DNA of 64,000 nt from Liberiplasma sp046541015 (GTDB lineage: Bacteria; Bacillota_I; Bacilli_A; Izemoplasmatales; Izemoplasmataceae): assembly GCA_046541015.1 (NCBI GenBank), contig JBKHEA010000004.1:49551-113550 (forward strand), given 5' to 3'. Numbering within the stretch: the first letter of the stretch is position 1; each line of letters starts with the position of its first letter. The notes beneath the pieces are model-generated. The model ran no database searches. It was not told the origin of the DNA and was given only the letters and a program-made list of their open reading frames with translations. Below are positions 25,123-33,208 of this stretch, in pieces. A program made the translations under genes and the position numbers.

Positions 25123-26506
25123 ATTCGACGGGTTTTAAAATAGAAGTAAAATGTCTTAAAACAGGACTTTCATACTCAAACGTTAACCCTTTAAGGGTTT
25201 CTCTTTTTTTATAAACATTGATAACTCCTTCAGCTACTACATCTAAATGACTATAAGTATATAAACGTCTAGGAATGGTAAGACGCATAAATTCTAAAGG
25301 ACTTTCTAAATTCTTTTTAGTGTCTGGGTCTCTACCAAGTAAAAATGAACCAATTTCAACAGCTCTAACGCCCGCTTCAATGTAGAGTGCATTCGTAACA
25401 CTTTGAGCTGGGAACTGATCAAAGGGAATATGAGGGACAAAAGCTTTACAGTCAACAAAGACTGCGTGACCCCCAGTTGGATACTGTATAGGAACATTTG
25501 CTTCTCTTAGTTTATCGCCCAAATAACGTACTTGATCAATTCTATGGGTTAAATAGTCTTCATCTAACGCTTCCATAAGTCCAACAGCTAATGCTTCCAT
25601 ATCACGACCACTCATCCCCCCATAAGTTGGGAAACCTTCCATTGGTACTAAGTGGGTTCGTGTCATTTCATATAAGTCTTTATCGTCTTTAATTGCAATG
25701 ATTCCCCCCATATTAACAAGACCATCTTTTTTAGCGCTCATTAAAAATATATCGGCTAAACTAAATGCTTCTTGAGCAATGCTTAGTATCGATTTAGCTT
25801 CATAGCCTTTTTCACGTTTTTTAACAAAATAAGCATTTTCTGCATAACGCGCCCCATCAATTATAGTTTTAATGCCATATTTTTTGGCAATCGCATGAAC
25901 CGCTCTTAAATTTTCCATGCTTACAGGTTGTCCACCCGCTGAATTATTAGTAATGGTCATAATTATCCCAGCAACATGATCTGCGCCTTTTTCTTGAATC
26001 ACTGTTTCTAATTTTTCTAAATCAAAATTTCCTTTAAAAGGATGATAACTCCTAGTATCAAAACAAGCATCAATTACACAATCAACCGCTCTAGCATTAG
26101 CAATTTCAACATGCGCACGCGTAGTGTCAAAATGCATATTCGAAATAAAAATCATGCCTTCTTTGTTGACTAGACGTGGTAATAAAACTTGTTCAGCACC
26201 ACGGCCTTGATGGGCAGGAATAAAATACTTATAGTTAGTGATATGTTTAACGACACCTTCTAAGCGATAAAAACTTTGGCTTCCTGCATATGCTTCATCC
26301 CCACGCATCATCGCAGCCCATTGTTCTTGACTCATCGCGCCAGTTCCAGAGTCGGTTAATAAATCAATATAAACATCTTCACTTCGCAAAGAAAAAGGGT
26401 TATACCCTGCGTTTTTAAGGTAAGTCAAACGATCAGCCTTGCTCGTTTTTTTAATCGGCTCAACCATCTTAATTCTGTATGGTTCTGCCATATAATTATT
26501 TTTCAT
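25121..26506 (-). CDS. tnaA: Tryptophanase
   Basis: PLP beta-eliminating lyase splitting tryptophan to indole, pyruvate and ammonia. The 461-residue protein has IDLLTDSGTGAMS, MMRGDEAYAGS, PAHQGRGAEQ, TNNSAGGQPVS and the cofactor lysine in MSAKKDG. Tyrosine phenol-lyase is the close alternative: that enzyme has SMERG with a key arginine, whereas this one has AVEIGSFLLGRDP as in E. coli tryptophanase, so I call tryptophanase. It is a single gene with its own promoter and terminator. The leader is only about 25 bases, too short for a tnaC-type regulatory peptide. Confidence 0.93.
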   Translation of the reverse strand: MKNNYMAEPYRIKMVEPIKKTSKADRLTYLKNAGYNPFSLRSEDVYIDLLTDSGTGAMSQEQWAAMMRGDEAYAGSQSFYRLEGVVKHITNYKYFIPAHQGRGAEQVLLPRLVNKEGMIFISNMHFDTTRAHVEIANARAVDCVIDACFDTRSYHPFKGNFDLEKLETVIQEKGADHVAGIIMTITNNSAGGQPVSMENLRAVHAIAKKYGIKTIIDGARYAENAYFVKKREKGYEAKSILSIAQEAFSLADIFLMSAKKDGLVNMGGIIAIKDDKDLYEMTRTHLVPMEGFPTYGGMSGRDMEALAVGLMEALDEDYLTHRIDQVRYLGDKLREANVPIQYPTGGHAVFVDCKAFVPHIPFDQFPAQSVTNALYIEAGVRAVEIGSFLLGRDPDTKKNLESPLEFMRLTIPRRLYTYSHLDVVAEGVINVYKKRETLKGLTFEYESPVLRHFTSILKPVE

Positions 26507-26535
26507 ATTAGGACTCCTTATAGCTTGATAAACTC

Positions 26536-26541
26536 ATTATA
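26536..26541 (-). promoter_or_regulatory. -10 box of the tryptophanase promoter
   Basis: Perfect TATAAT on the minus strand, about 30 bases before the tnaA start. The -35 region (TTTATT at 26564-26559) is weak, so an activator may be needed. Confidence 0.55.
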
Positions 26542-26572
26542 CACAATCCATTCATAAAAATAAACCCTAAAA

Positions 26573-26586
26573 TGAAAACGCTTTTA
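26573..26586. promoter_or_regulatory. cre-like site between tnaA and the flavin oxidoreductase gene
   Basis: TGAAAACGCTTTTA matches 13 of 14 positions of TGWAANCGNTNWCA on either strand. It is upstream of the weak -35 region of tnaA and about 50 bases upstream of the -10 (26638-26643) of the divergent gene. Confidence 0.55.
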
Positions 26587-26663
26587 TTCTATCTTTTTTT
26601 TATGAGTATTAAATCTTATTTGAGGGCTACGTTATGCTATAATGGCTTTAGGAGTGTGATATC

Positions 26664-27767
26664 ATGAAAACAGTCGAACCTTACACATTTAAAAATGGTA
26701 TGACGATGAGAAACCGTTTAGTCATGGCACCAATGACAACCTATAGTTCAAATGAAGATTTTACGGTTTCAGATGAAGAATTAAATTATTATAACCTTAG
26801 AAGTAAAACCTTAGGCATGGTTATTACTGCCGCAACGAGTGTTAATGATCAAGCCCAAGCGTTTGACTTACAAATATCTTTAAAGGAAGATACATTTATT
26901 CCTTCTATGGCAAACCTTGCCAAAGCGATTAAAGAAGAAGGCGCATTAGCGGTAGTTCAGCTTCATCACGGCGGACGCATGAACTTACCTAGTTTATTCA
27001 ATGACCCAAAGGACATTGTAAGTGCAAGTGCTGTAAAAGCACCACGGGAAGGATTAGTTACCCCAAGAGCTTTAAGTAATGAAGAAGTGTATCAAACCAT
27101 TGATGATTTTGCTAAAGCCTCAAAAAGAGCACTTGAAGCTGGGTTTGATGGCGTTGAGTTACATGGCGCAAATACGTATTTAATCCAACAGTTTTTCTCG
27201 CCACATTCTAACCGAAGAACCGATGAATTTGGCGGCTCTCTTAAGAAGCGCATGACGTTTATTAAAATGCTTATTTTAAAATCCCATGAAGCCATGAAAT
27301 CAACCAATAAACCATTTATTTTAGGGTATCGCTTTTCACCAGAAGAAATAGAAAATCCAGGCATTAAGCTTTCAGATACTTTAGAACTCATAAAACTCTT
27401 AAAAACCTTACCACTAGATTATCTTCATATAAGTCTTGGACGCTATGACCAAACCCCAATGCGTGATCCAAACGATCAAACGATGATTGTTTCTCATATT
27501 CAAAAGATTTTAAATCATGACATACCGCTTATTGGTGTAGGGGGTATTGAGAGAGCTTCTGATGCAGAAGATGCCTTAAAAAAAGGGTATGATTTATTAG
27601 CCGGTGGAACTGTTTTATTAAGTGATCCCTTATGGGGAGATGCGATTAAACATAAACAAGAACCGGATAGAACCTTTAAAAAAGCGACCTTACCAACCCC
27701 TTTATACAATCGCTTATTAAAAAATAAAGCCTACTTTACTCAAAAAGGTTATCAATACGAATCTTGA
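26664..27767 (+). CDS. NADH:flavin oxidoreductase, old yellow enzyme family
   Basis: FMN-dependent ene-reductase of unknown natural substrate. The 367-residue single-domain TIM barrel has MAPMTTY near the N-terminus, QLHHGGR, the signature HGANTYLIQQFFSPHSNRR with the His/Asn substrate pair, and GVGGIERASDAEDAL and ALKKGYDLLAGG for FMN phosphate. It lacks the C-terminal Fe-S and flavodoxin-like domains of 2,4-dienoyl-CoA reductase types. It is divergent from tryptophanase and shares the cre-like region. GGAGTGTG precedes the ATG, and TATAAT is at 26638-26643. It ends in TGA. Confidence 0.9.
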   Translation: MKTVEPYTFKNGMTMRNRLVMAPMTTYSSNEDFTVSDEELNYYNLRSKTLGMVITAATSVNDQAQAFDLQISLKEDTFIPSMANLAKAIKEEGALAVVQLHHGGRMNLPSLFNDPKDIVSASAVKAPREGLVTPRALSNEEVYQTIDDFAKASKRALEAGFDGVELHGANTYLIQQFFSPHSNRRTDEFGGSLKKRMTFIKMLILKSHEAMKSTNKPFILGYRFSPEEIENPGIKLSDTLELIKLLKTLPLDYLHISLGRYDQTPMRDPNDQTMIVSHIQKILNHDIPLIGVGGIERASDAEDALKKGYDLLAGGTVLLSDPLWGDAIKHKQEPDRTFKKATLPTPLYNRLLKNKAYFTQKGYQYES

Positions 27768-27792
27768 TGGTGTTTCGCTTTTAAGGTATAAT
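27764..27792 (+). promoter_or_regulatory. Sigma-A type promoter
   Basis: TTGATG (27764-27769), 17-bp spacer, TATAAT (27787-27792), with its -35 overlapping the stop codon of the flavoprotein gene. Drives the small gene at 27820. Confidence 0.8.
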
Positions 27793-27819
27793 AATTAAAA
27801 AGTACTAGGAGGTAAAGTG

Positions 27820-28170
27820 ATGTATGCATTAGATGTCATTAAAAAAACGTCTTTAGCTAAAAAACTAGGCGGTCCGCCAATCTTTCATGATGGCTATTTA
27901 AAAAGCATCGAGATTGAACCAACACGCATTACGCTAAATATAGAAATCTTATCTCAAGTGAACCCTCTTTTATCGCATGATACCTTAGTTACATTAAGAC
28001 TTAAAAACATTCATGCCTTTAATATTGTATCAAGCCATGTAAAAGATCATTTATTAATCATCCATGATTTAGATATAAGAAATGAAGGCGATAGACTTCA
28101 TTTAATGATTGAATCAAACTTAAAAGAAGTCATAGAAATATATTTTGAAAGCATAGAATTAACCGACTAA
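27820..28170 (+). CDS. Small protein of unknown function
   Basis: I do not recognise this 116-residue protein. It has no signal peptide or membrane helix and looks like a mixed alpha/beta domain: FHDGYLKSIEI near the start, then alternating hydrophobic strands and an acidic C-terminus. The FHD...I.I pattern recalls small immunity-like or Imm50-like domains, but no toxin lies next to it and this is only a guess. ATG 27820 follows AGGAGG with good spacing; the GTG three bases upstream is too close. It has its own promoter and a terminator, so it is a single-gene unit. Confidence 0.75.
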   Translation: MYALDVIKKTSLAKKLGGPPIFHDGYLKSIEIEPTRITLNIEILSQVNPLLSHDTLVTLRLKNIHAFNIVSSHVKDHLLIIHDLDIRNEGDRLHLMIESNLKEVIEIYFESIELTD

Positions 28171-28200
28171 AAAAGATGTTAGCAAAATTGCTAACATCTT
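28169..28200. terminator. Terminator between converging genes
   Basis: Twelve-bp stem AAGATGTTAGCA/TGCTAACATCTT with loop AAAT. The A run on the left gives a U tract for the minus-strand rhodanese gene; on the plus side the T tract is poor. Confidence 0.82.
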
Positions 28201-28588
28201 ATTCATTTATATAAGTATTAAATCCACCCTTAAGATAATAAACATGAGTGAACCCTTTTTTTGTTAATTGTTTTCCAACCTTATTGCTTAAAGCATCTTT
28301 ATTGCCAACTAAAAATAAAGCTTGATCTTTTCTTACTTGGGTTTGATGTTTACGTTTTAAGTAAGAAGGGCTAAAATTTCTTGAGCCTTTTATATGATTT
28401 ACTTCAAATGCTTTTTGTTTTCTAATATCAATGAGTTGACCTTTACGCATGTTTTTCTTAAAGGTTTCTAAGTCTAAGGCTTCAACTTTTAATGCACTTA
28501 ACTTACGGTCTTTTCTTGTTGAAAGCCACCATCCAATTAAAAGCCCTAAAACAATGGGTATAAAATATTGTAAAAATGTTTCCATCAT
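28199..28588 (-). CDS. Membrane-anchored rhodanese-like protein lacking the catalytic cysteine
   Basis: The 130-residue protein has one N-terminal membrane helix (about residues 6-24) followed by a single rhodanese fold: LIDIRKQKAFEVNHIKGSRNF and GFTHVYYLKGGFNTY are clear family marks. The active-site loop, where active enzymes have a Cys starting a C-R/K-S-G loop, reads FLVGNKDAL with no cysteine. It should therefore not transfer sulfur and may be a binding or scaffold domain. Two adjacent ATGs are possible (28588 and 28585); GGAGGC is better spaced for the second. It has its own good promoter. Confidence 0.82.
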   Translation of the reverse strand: MMETFLQYFIPIVLGLLIGWWLSTRKDRKLSALKVEALDLETFKKNMRKGQLIDIRKQKAFEVNHIKGSRNFSPSYLKRKHQTQVRKDQALFLVGNKDALSNKVGKQLTKKGFTHVYYLKGGFNTYINE

Positions 28589-28606
28589 ATGCCTCCATTC
28601 AACGTT

Positions 28607-28635
28607 ATTATAAAGATATAAACCATCTTTGTCAA
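28607..28635 (-). promoter_or_regulatory. Promoter of the rhodanese-like gene
   Basis: On the minus strand, a perfect TTGACA (28635-28630), 17-bp spacer and perfect TATAAT (28612-28607). Confidence 0.88.
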
Positions 28636-28687
28636 CGGATATAAAATCAATAAAATCATTAGAAAGACTAACGTTTCATAGTGTTTG

Positions 28688-28696
28688 TGATATAAT
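28688..28696 (+). promoter_or_regulatory. Extended -10 promoter of the membrane protein gene at 28762
   Basis: TGATATAAT is an extended -10 element; no good -35 box is seen at the usual distance. Confidence 0.55.
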
Positions 28697-28761
28697 ATAA
28701 GCATCGATTAAACATTTACGATTTAGGGCAACTAATTGATCATATTTATTGGGGTGAATCC

Positions 28762-29787
28762 ATGAAACAAGTAGAGGCATTATATTTTAGTATATTTAAA
28801 AAACCATTAGCACATTACAAACATTTTAAAGTTATTAAACCGATAAATAAACAAGCGTATATTTTACTTGGATTATTTGTGTTAATTTTGACTGTGTTTA
28901 TATTAGAATTATTCAATGTTTTAGAAACCAATTCAGTACCTATAGCCTTTATGATTGTGGTCACTTTACTATGCTTATTCTTGCCGATTTATTACATCAT
29001 TTATTATAAGCGACAAAATGTATATTTCACAGACAAAGCAATGATTAAACAAACCTTAAAAAATCAATATATTGCGATGCCTTTTGATAAAGTTAAACGC
29101 GTATTAACCGATCATGAAAAGCGTTTAATGCTTTTTACTAATGAAGATAAAATGACGATTAAATTTAATCTTTATGAAGAAGATATTAAAACCATTCTAA
29201 CCTTATTTAAATATAAAGGATTTTTTAAAGATGCGATTGTTGATTATGAAATTAGTTTTGAAAACAATCGTGTCAACATTACTGAACTTGAAGAAATTAT
29301 GGATGAAGATACGTCGCATTTATATGAAAAATATATCAACAAGTATAATTTCTTAACCCCAGGCTTTTTTGATGAAATTATTTTTTATAATAATCAAATA
29401 TCACGCATTCAATTAACTGAAGCTAAACATGTTGTTTTTTACTTATCACATGTTGATGTTAAGCCAAATCATCCTGAAAACACAAAGTTTAAAGCACAAA
29501 AATCTGATGAAGCGATTGTCATATTTGAAAATGTTGCCGATGTAGAAATTTTAAATATTGGTGAGGGTGAAGAAAAAGATAGCCTTCTTGGGATTAATAT
29601 TCAAACCTTAAGAGAAACCACAAAAAATGCAATTATTTTTGAAGCGGATGTTAAAGCACATGACCATGGTCAACATATTGAATTTATCATGTCTCATGGG
29701 GTAAAAAAACAACGCGTACGTTTTGTTTTTACTGAGGTCATTGTGGGATGGAACAAACTTGTTAATGACTCTTGGTTTGAAAAATAA
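28762..29787 (+). CDS. Membrane protein of unknown function
   Basis: I do not recognise this 341-residue protein. Two hydrophobic helices lie near the N-terminus (about residues 33-53 and 60-81), separated by a short loop, and the remaining 260 residues are soluble, charged and likely cytoplasmic. The part after the helices (VYFTDKAMIKQT, MPFDKVKRVL) has the look of a PH-like beta domain reading a membrane surface, but I cannot confirm a family. It stands alone between the rhodanese-like gene and efp, with an extended -10 promoter and no clear terminator. Confidence 0.8.
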   Translation: MKQVEALYFSIFKKPLAHYKHFKVIKPINKQAYILLGLFVLILTVFILELFNVLETNSVPIAFMIVVTLLCLFLPIYYIIYYKRQNVYFTDKAMIKQTLKNQYIAMPFDKVKRVLTDHEKRLMLFTNEDKMTIKFNLYEEDIKTILTLFKYKGFFKDAIVDYEISFENNRVNITELEEIMDEDTSHLYEKYINKYNFLTPGFFDEIIFYNNQISRIQLTEAKHVVFYLSHVDVKPNHPENTKFKAQKSDEAIVIFENVADVEILNIGEGEEKDSLLGINIQTLRETTKNAIIFEADVKAHDHGQHIEFIMSHGVKKQRVRFVFTEVIVGWNKLVNDSWFEK

Positions 29788-29797
29788 TTAAAATAAA

Positions 29798-29826
29798 TTG
29801 CATAAAGCTCGTTATTTTTATATAAT
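29798..29826 (+). promoter_or_regulatory. Promoter of efp
   Basis: TTGCAT (29798-29803), 17-bp spacer, TATAAT (29821-29826), about 20 bases before the efp ribosome binding site. Confidence 0.83.
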
Positions 29827-29850
29827 ATCTTCTAGATTAGGAGTGAAAGT

Positions 29851-30408
29851 ATGATTACAACAAACGATTTTAAGACAGGATTAACCATTCAACACGAAGG
29901 TAATTTATTTGTCGTGTTAGAATTTTTACATGTAAAACCAGGTAAAGGTAGTGCATTTGTTCGCAGTAAACTGCGTAACTTACGTACAGGCGCTGTGATT
30001 GAAAAAACATGGCGTGCTGGTGAAAAAGTAGAAACAGCCATGATTGAAAAAAATAAAATGCAATATCTTTATGCTAATGGAGATATGCATGTATTTATGA
30101 ATAACGAAACGTATGATCAAATCGAAATCCCACAAGAAAATATTACTGAACAACTGAATTTCTTAAAAGAAATGATGGAAGTTAATGTCATTACGTTTGA
30201 TAAAGAAATCTTAGGCGTTGATTTACCTGAAAAGGTAGCTTTAAAAGTCGTAGAAGCTGCACCAGGAGTAAAAGGTAATACCGTGACAAATGCGACTAAA
30301 GATGCTATATTAGAAACAGGTTACAAATTACAAGTACCACTATTCATCGAAGTCGATGATGAAATTATTGTTAATACACAAACTGGTAAGTACAGCACCA
30401 AAGCATAA
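29851..30408 (+). CDS. efp: Elongation factor P
   Basis: Helps ribosomes through polyproline stretches. The 185-residue protein has the full three-domain length. The loop that reaches the peptidyl-transferase centre is HVKPGKGSAFVRSKLRN with the lysine at its tip, and the C-terminal VVEAAPGVKGNTVTNATK signature is intact. AGGAGTG precedes the ATG. The next gene starts 16 bases later and may be cotranscribed. Confidence 0.97.
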   Translation: MITTNDFKTGLTIQHEGNLFVVLEFLHVKPGKGSAFVRSKLRNLRTGAVIEKTWRAGEKVETAMIEKNKMQYLYANGDMHVFMNNETYDQIEIPQENITEQLNFLKEMMEVNVITFDKEILGVDLPEKVALKVVEAAPGVKGNTVTNATKDAILETGYKLQVPLFIEVDDEIIVNTQTGKYSTKA

Positions 30409-30424
30409 AAGGAGTGCATGAAAA

Positions 30425-31795
30425 TTGGAAATTCCCGCCGCCAGGCTATTTTTAGCCGTCGAAGATATTTCATTAGTTAGTATTGGATTAATTGTTTTAT
30501 TTTTAATGATATCCGCGTTTTTCTCTATGAGTGAAACGGTTTATTCTAGCTTGAATATCATCCGAATAAGAAATTATATTGAAGAACACGTAAAAGGCAG
30601 CAAAAAAGCATACTGGATTCACGAACATTTTGATTTAACATTATCGACAATTTTAGTTGGTAATAATCTAGCAAATATTGCCCTCGCAAGTATTAGTGTG
30701 GGTGTTTTTTCCCGTATATTTGAAAATCAAGAAACCTTAGTAACAATCTCTAATACCTTTATCATGACTACCATTATCTTAATATTTGGTGAGATTGTAC
30801 CAAAAAGTACCGCGAAAAAACACGCCGATACTTTAGCTATTAAAATAAGTGGCATATTATTTTTAGTCATAAAAATTCTTAAACCCATCACAATTATCTT
30901 CTTATATATTAAAACTTTATTCGTTAAACCAGACAACCGAGTAACGATTAGTGTAACGGAAGATGAACTTGAAACCATTATTGATACAATGGAAGAAGAA
31001 GGATCGATTGACGAAGATGAAGCAGAAATGCTTCAAAGCGTGCTTGACTTAGGAGAACGAAAAGTCTATGAAATTATGACGCCACGCGTTGATATGGTTG
31101 CGATTGAAGTGAATGATTCTATTGAAGAAATCAAAGATGTTTTCTTTGAACATCAGTTTTCACGATTACCGGTTTATGAAGAATACCGAGACCATGTCAT
31201 TGGTATCTTAACTGAACGTGACTTTTTTACTTCGCTTATTAAAAAAGAAGACATTCATATTCGTTCTATGATGAAATCACCGATATTTGTATCAAAATCG
31301 ATGCGTGTTGATACCCTTATTGAAACCCTGCAACGTGAAAACTCACATTTAGCAATAGTTAGTGATGAGTTTGGAGGCACAAGTGGGATTGTCACAATGG
31401 AAGACGCTTTAGAAGAACTCGTCGGTGAAATTTATGATGAACATGATGATGTAGGCGATGAGCTATTAAAACAAATTAAAGAGAATGAATATGGTGTTAA
31501 TGCAGAGATTTACTTAGCCGATTTATTTGATGAATTACATATTGGTAACCCACCTTCATCAGATAAAACCTTAGGTGCATGGCTTTATGACATTTTTGAA
31601 GATATTCCTGAAGTTGATATGTCTCATACCATCAATCAACGCATTGTAAGTTTCCACCATGAAGAAGAACCAACCATTAAACAAGTTAGTTTTGTTGTGA
31701 AACAAATTAAAAACCGTCGTATAAAATACGTTCATGTTCGCATTAAAGAATTAGAAGACATGGATGAAGACCCAGTCGCAGAGGGTGTTGCTTAA
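30425..31795 (+). CDS. HlyC/CorC family membrane protein with CBS domains
   Basis: Predicted Mg2+/Co2+ efflux or cation-homeostasis membrane protein (CNNM/CorB type). The 456-residue protein has an N-terminal DUF21 domain with about four membrane helices (FFSMSETVYSS and FGEIVPKSTAKK are typical), two CBS domains (about residues 215-330; MTPRVDMVAIE, SDEFGGTSGIVTMEDALEELVGEI), and a C-terminal CorC_HlyC domain. The start appears to be TTG at 30425, eight bases after GGAGTG; the ATG at 30418 is in another frame and reaches a stop after 20 codons. It overlaps rluB by one base (TAATG). Confidence 0.9.
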   Translation: MEIPAARLFLAVEDISLVSIGLIVLFLMISAFFSMSETVYSSLNIIRIRNYIEEHVKGSKKAYWIHEHFDLTLSTILVGNNLANIALASISVGVFSRIFENQETLVTISNTFIMTTIILIFGEIVPKSTAKKHADTLAIKISGILFLVIKILKPITIIFLYIKTLFVKPDNRVTISVTEDELETIIDTMEEEGSIDEDEAEMLQSVLDLGERKVYEIMTPRVDMVAIEVNDSIEEIKDVFFEHQFSRLPVYEEYRDHVIGILTERDFFTSLIKKEDIHIRSMMKSPIFVSKSMRVDTLIETLQRENSHLAIVSDEFGGTSGIVTMEDALEELVGEIYDEHDDVGDELLKQIKENEYGVNAEIYLADLFDELHIGNPPSSDKTLGAWLYDIFEDIPEVDMSHTINQRIVSFHHEEEPTIKQVSFVVKQIKNRRIKYVHVRIKELEDMDEDPVAEGVA

Positions 31796-32520
31796 TGGAT
31801 CGTTTACAAAAAGTAATTGCCCAAAGCGGTCTTTGTTCAAGAAGAAAAGCTGAAACGCTGATCACCGAAGGCAAAGTTAAGGTTAATGGTGTCATCGTCA
31901 CAGAACTTGGGTCAAAAGTATCAAAAAAAGATTCGATTGAAGTAAATGGTGAAGTCTTAAGTAAAGAAAATCTTGTTTATTATGTTTTATATAAACCAGT
32001 TGGCTATGTAAGCACTACAAACGATGAACTCAACAGAAAAACAGTATTAGATTTAATGCCAACTGATACAAGAGTATATCCTGTAGGCCGCTTGGATTAC
32101 GATACAAGTGGGGTTCTAATCTTAACCAATGATGGGGACTTTACCAATTTAATGATTCACCCTAAAAGTGGTATCGAAAAAGAATATGAAGTTACGATAA
32201 AAGGATTTTTACGCAAAGAAACTAGTAAAAAACTTGAAAGAGGCATTAAACTTGATGGTAAAACCACTAAACGTGCACGCATTAAAAATGTTAGTTATAT
32301 CAAAGAAAAAGAACAAACTAAACTTACTATCATCATTACTGAAGGTAAATATCATCAAGTAAAAAGAATGTTTGAAACCTTTGGACATGAGGTTTTAAAG
32401 TTAAAGCGCGTTCGCTTCGGCATCATTACCTTAAAAGATTTAGCTAAGGGTGATGTTAGGTTACTTAAACCCCATGAATATAAAACATTAGTGCATCTAG
32501 CCAATCGTTTTAAACAATAA
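31795..32520 (+). CDS. rluB: 23S rRNA pseudouridine synthase, RluB type
   Basis: Makes pseudouridine in 23S rRNA. The 241-residue protein has an N-terminal S4 RNA-binding domain (SGLCSRRKAETLI) and the RsuA-family catalytic block GRLDYDTSGVLILTNDG with the catalytic aspartate, then HQVKRMFETFGHEV. Its start overlaps the stop of the upstream CBS gene, so translation is coupled. No terminator follows. RluB is the best match in Bacillota; closely related RluE/RluF specificities cannot be excluded. Confidence 0.9.
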   Translation: MDRLQKVIAQSGLCSRRKAETLITEGKVKVNGVIVTELGSKVSKKDSIEVNGEVLSKENLVYYVLYKPVGYVSTTNDELNRKTVLDLMPTDTRVYPVGRLDYDTSGVLILTNDGDFTNLMIHPKSGIEKEYEVTIKGFLRKETSKKLERGIKLDGKTTKRARIKNVSYIKEKEQTKLTIIITEGKYHQVKRMFETFGHEVLKLKRVRFGIITLKDLAKGDVRLLKPHEYKTLVHLANRFKQ

Positions 32521-32599
32521 CTTTGTTAAGAATCGGTTAATTACAAACGCAACTTAAGCCCATATGATACAATATTCTTGACGTATAATGAGGTGAATT

Positions 32600-33127
32600 A
32601 TGAAAAAATTAAACCATTATCAAAAAGACATTGCCTTTTTGGTTTTACTAATTGTGCTGCAAGTTGTTTTTTCAGGATACAATCCATTTCGGTTACCTGA
32701 AGCGGCATCTAGTGTTAATATTTCTAGTGATTTTTTGCTTATTCGCTTTGACTTCATTGATATTGGGCAAACGCAAACGTATTTTCCTTACTTAACGCTT
32801 ATTTATGCCGCATTACTTATTTACTTAATGTTACAAAAACAAAGACGATTTGCCTTAATTTATGGCTTTGCGGTTGTCTTAGTCGCAAAACTTTATTACT
32901 TAAATGAACTTTACAGTATTAATGGTACCTATACAACGATTGAAAAAAGAGGGTACTTCTTAAAACAAATTATTGCAGATGGCGAAATTGTTGCACAAGA
33001 TGTTACCTTAAGCTTACTACTAATCCTTACCGGCATTAAAATCATGATTTATATTCACGATTTTTACATCGTCAATAAAAAAGTAAAAGAACCTATAAAA
33101 AAACATTTTCCTAAAGAGTTGCCTTAA
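32600..33127 (+). CDS. Small integral membrane protein of unknown function
   Basis: I do not recognise it. The 175-residue protein has about four hydrophobic helices (near residues 11-25, 62-78, 84-97 and 135-152) and a lysine-rich C-terminal tail that should lie in the cytoplasm. The second loop is probably outside. AGGTGA precedes the ATG. It is a single gene between rluB and the DUF5058 operon, closed by a strong terminator. Confidence 0.78.
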   Translation: MKKLNHYQKDIAFLVLLIVLQVVFSGYNPFRLPEAASSVNISSDFLLIRFDFIDIGQTQTYFPYLTLIYAALLIYLMLQKQRRFALIYGFAVVLVAKLYYLNELYSINGTYTTIEKRGYFLKQIIADGEIVAQDVTLSLLLILTGIKIMIYIHDFYIVNKKVKEPIKKHFPKELP

Positions 33128-33149
33128 AAAGCAACTTTTTTTATTTTTT
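33113..33149 (+). terminator. Rho-independent terminator
   Basis: Stem AGTTGC/GCAACT, extended by outer A-T pairs, with an 8-base loop, then a long T-rich run. Confidence 0.82.
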
Positions 33150-33208
33150 AGATAGAACTTGTTCATTCCATATTATAATAAAACGTATAAAGATATAGGA
33201 GTGATCTA

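Noticed and set aside
25121..26506. Tyrosine phenol-lyase as the identity of the PLP lyase
   Set aside because: The diagnostic segment reads AVEIGSFLLGRDP as in tryptophanase, not SMERG as in tyrosine phenol-lyase.
26507..26535. TnaC-type attenuation leader before tryptophanase
   Set aside because: The distance from the -10 box to the start codon leaves a leader of about 25 bases, with no room for a Trp-containing leader peptide.
30418..30480. ATG-started 20-codon frame overlapping the start of the CBS-domain gene, a possible leader peptide
   Set aside because: Its ATG is only one base from the GGAGTG site, too close for initiation; the TTG at 30425 is correctly spaced and opens the full-length protein.
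32578..32589. TTGACG and TATAAT just before the gene at 32600 as a promoter
   Set aside because: The two boxes abut without a spacer, and a start from that -10 would leave almost no room for the ribosome binding site.
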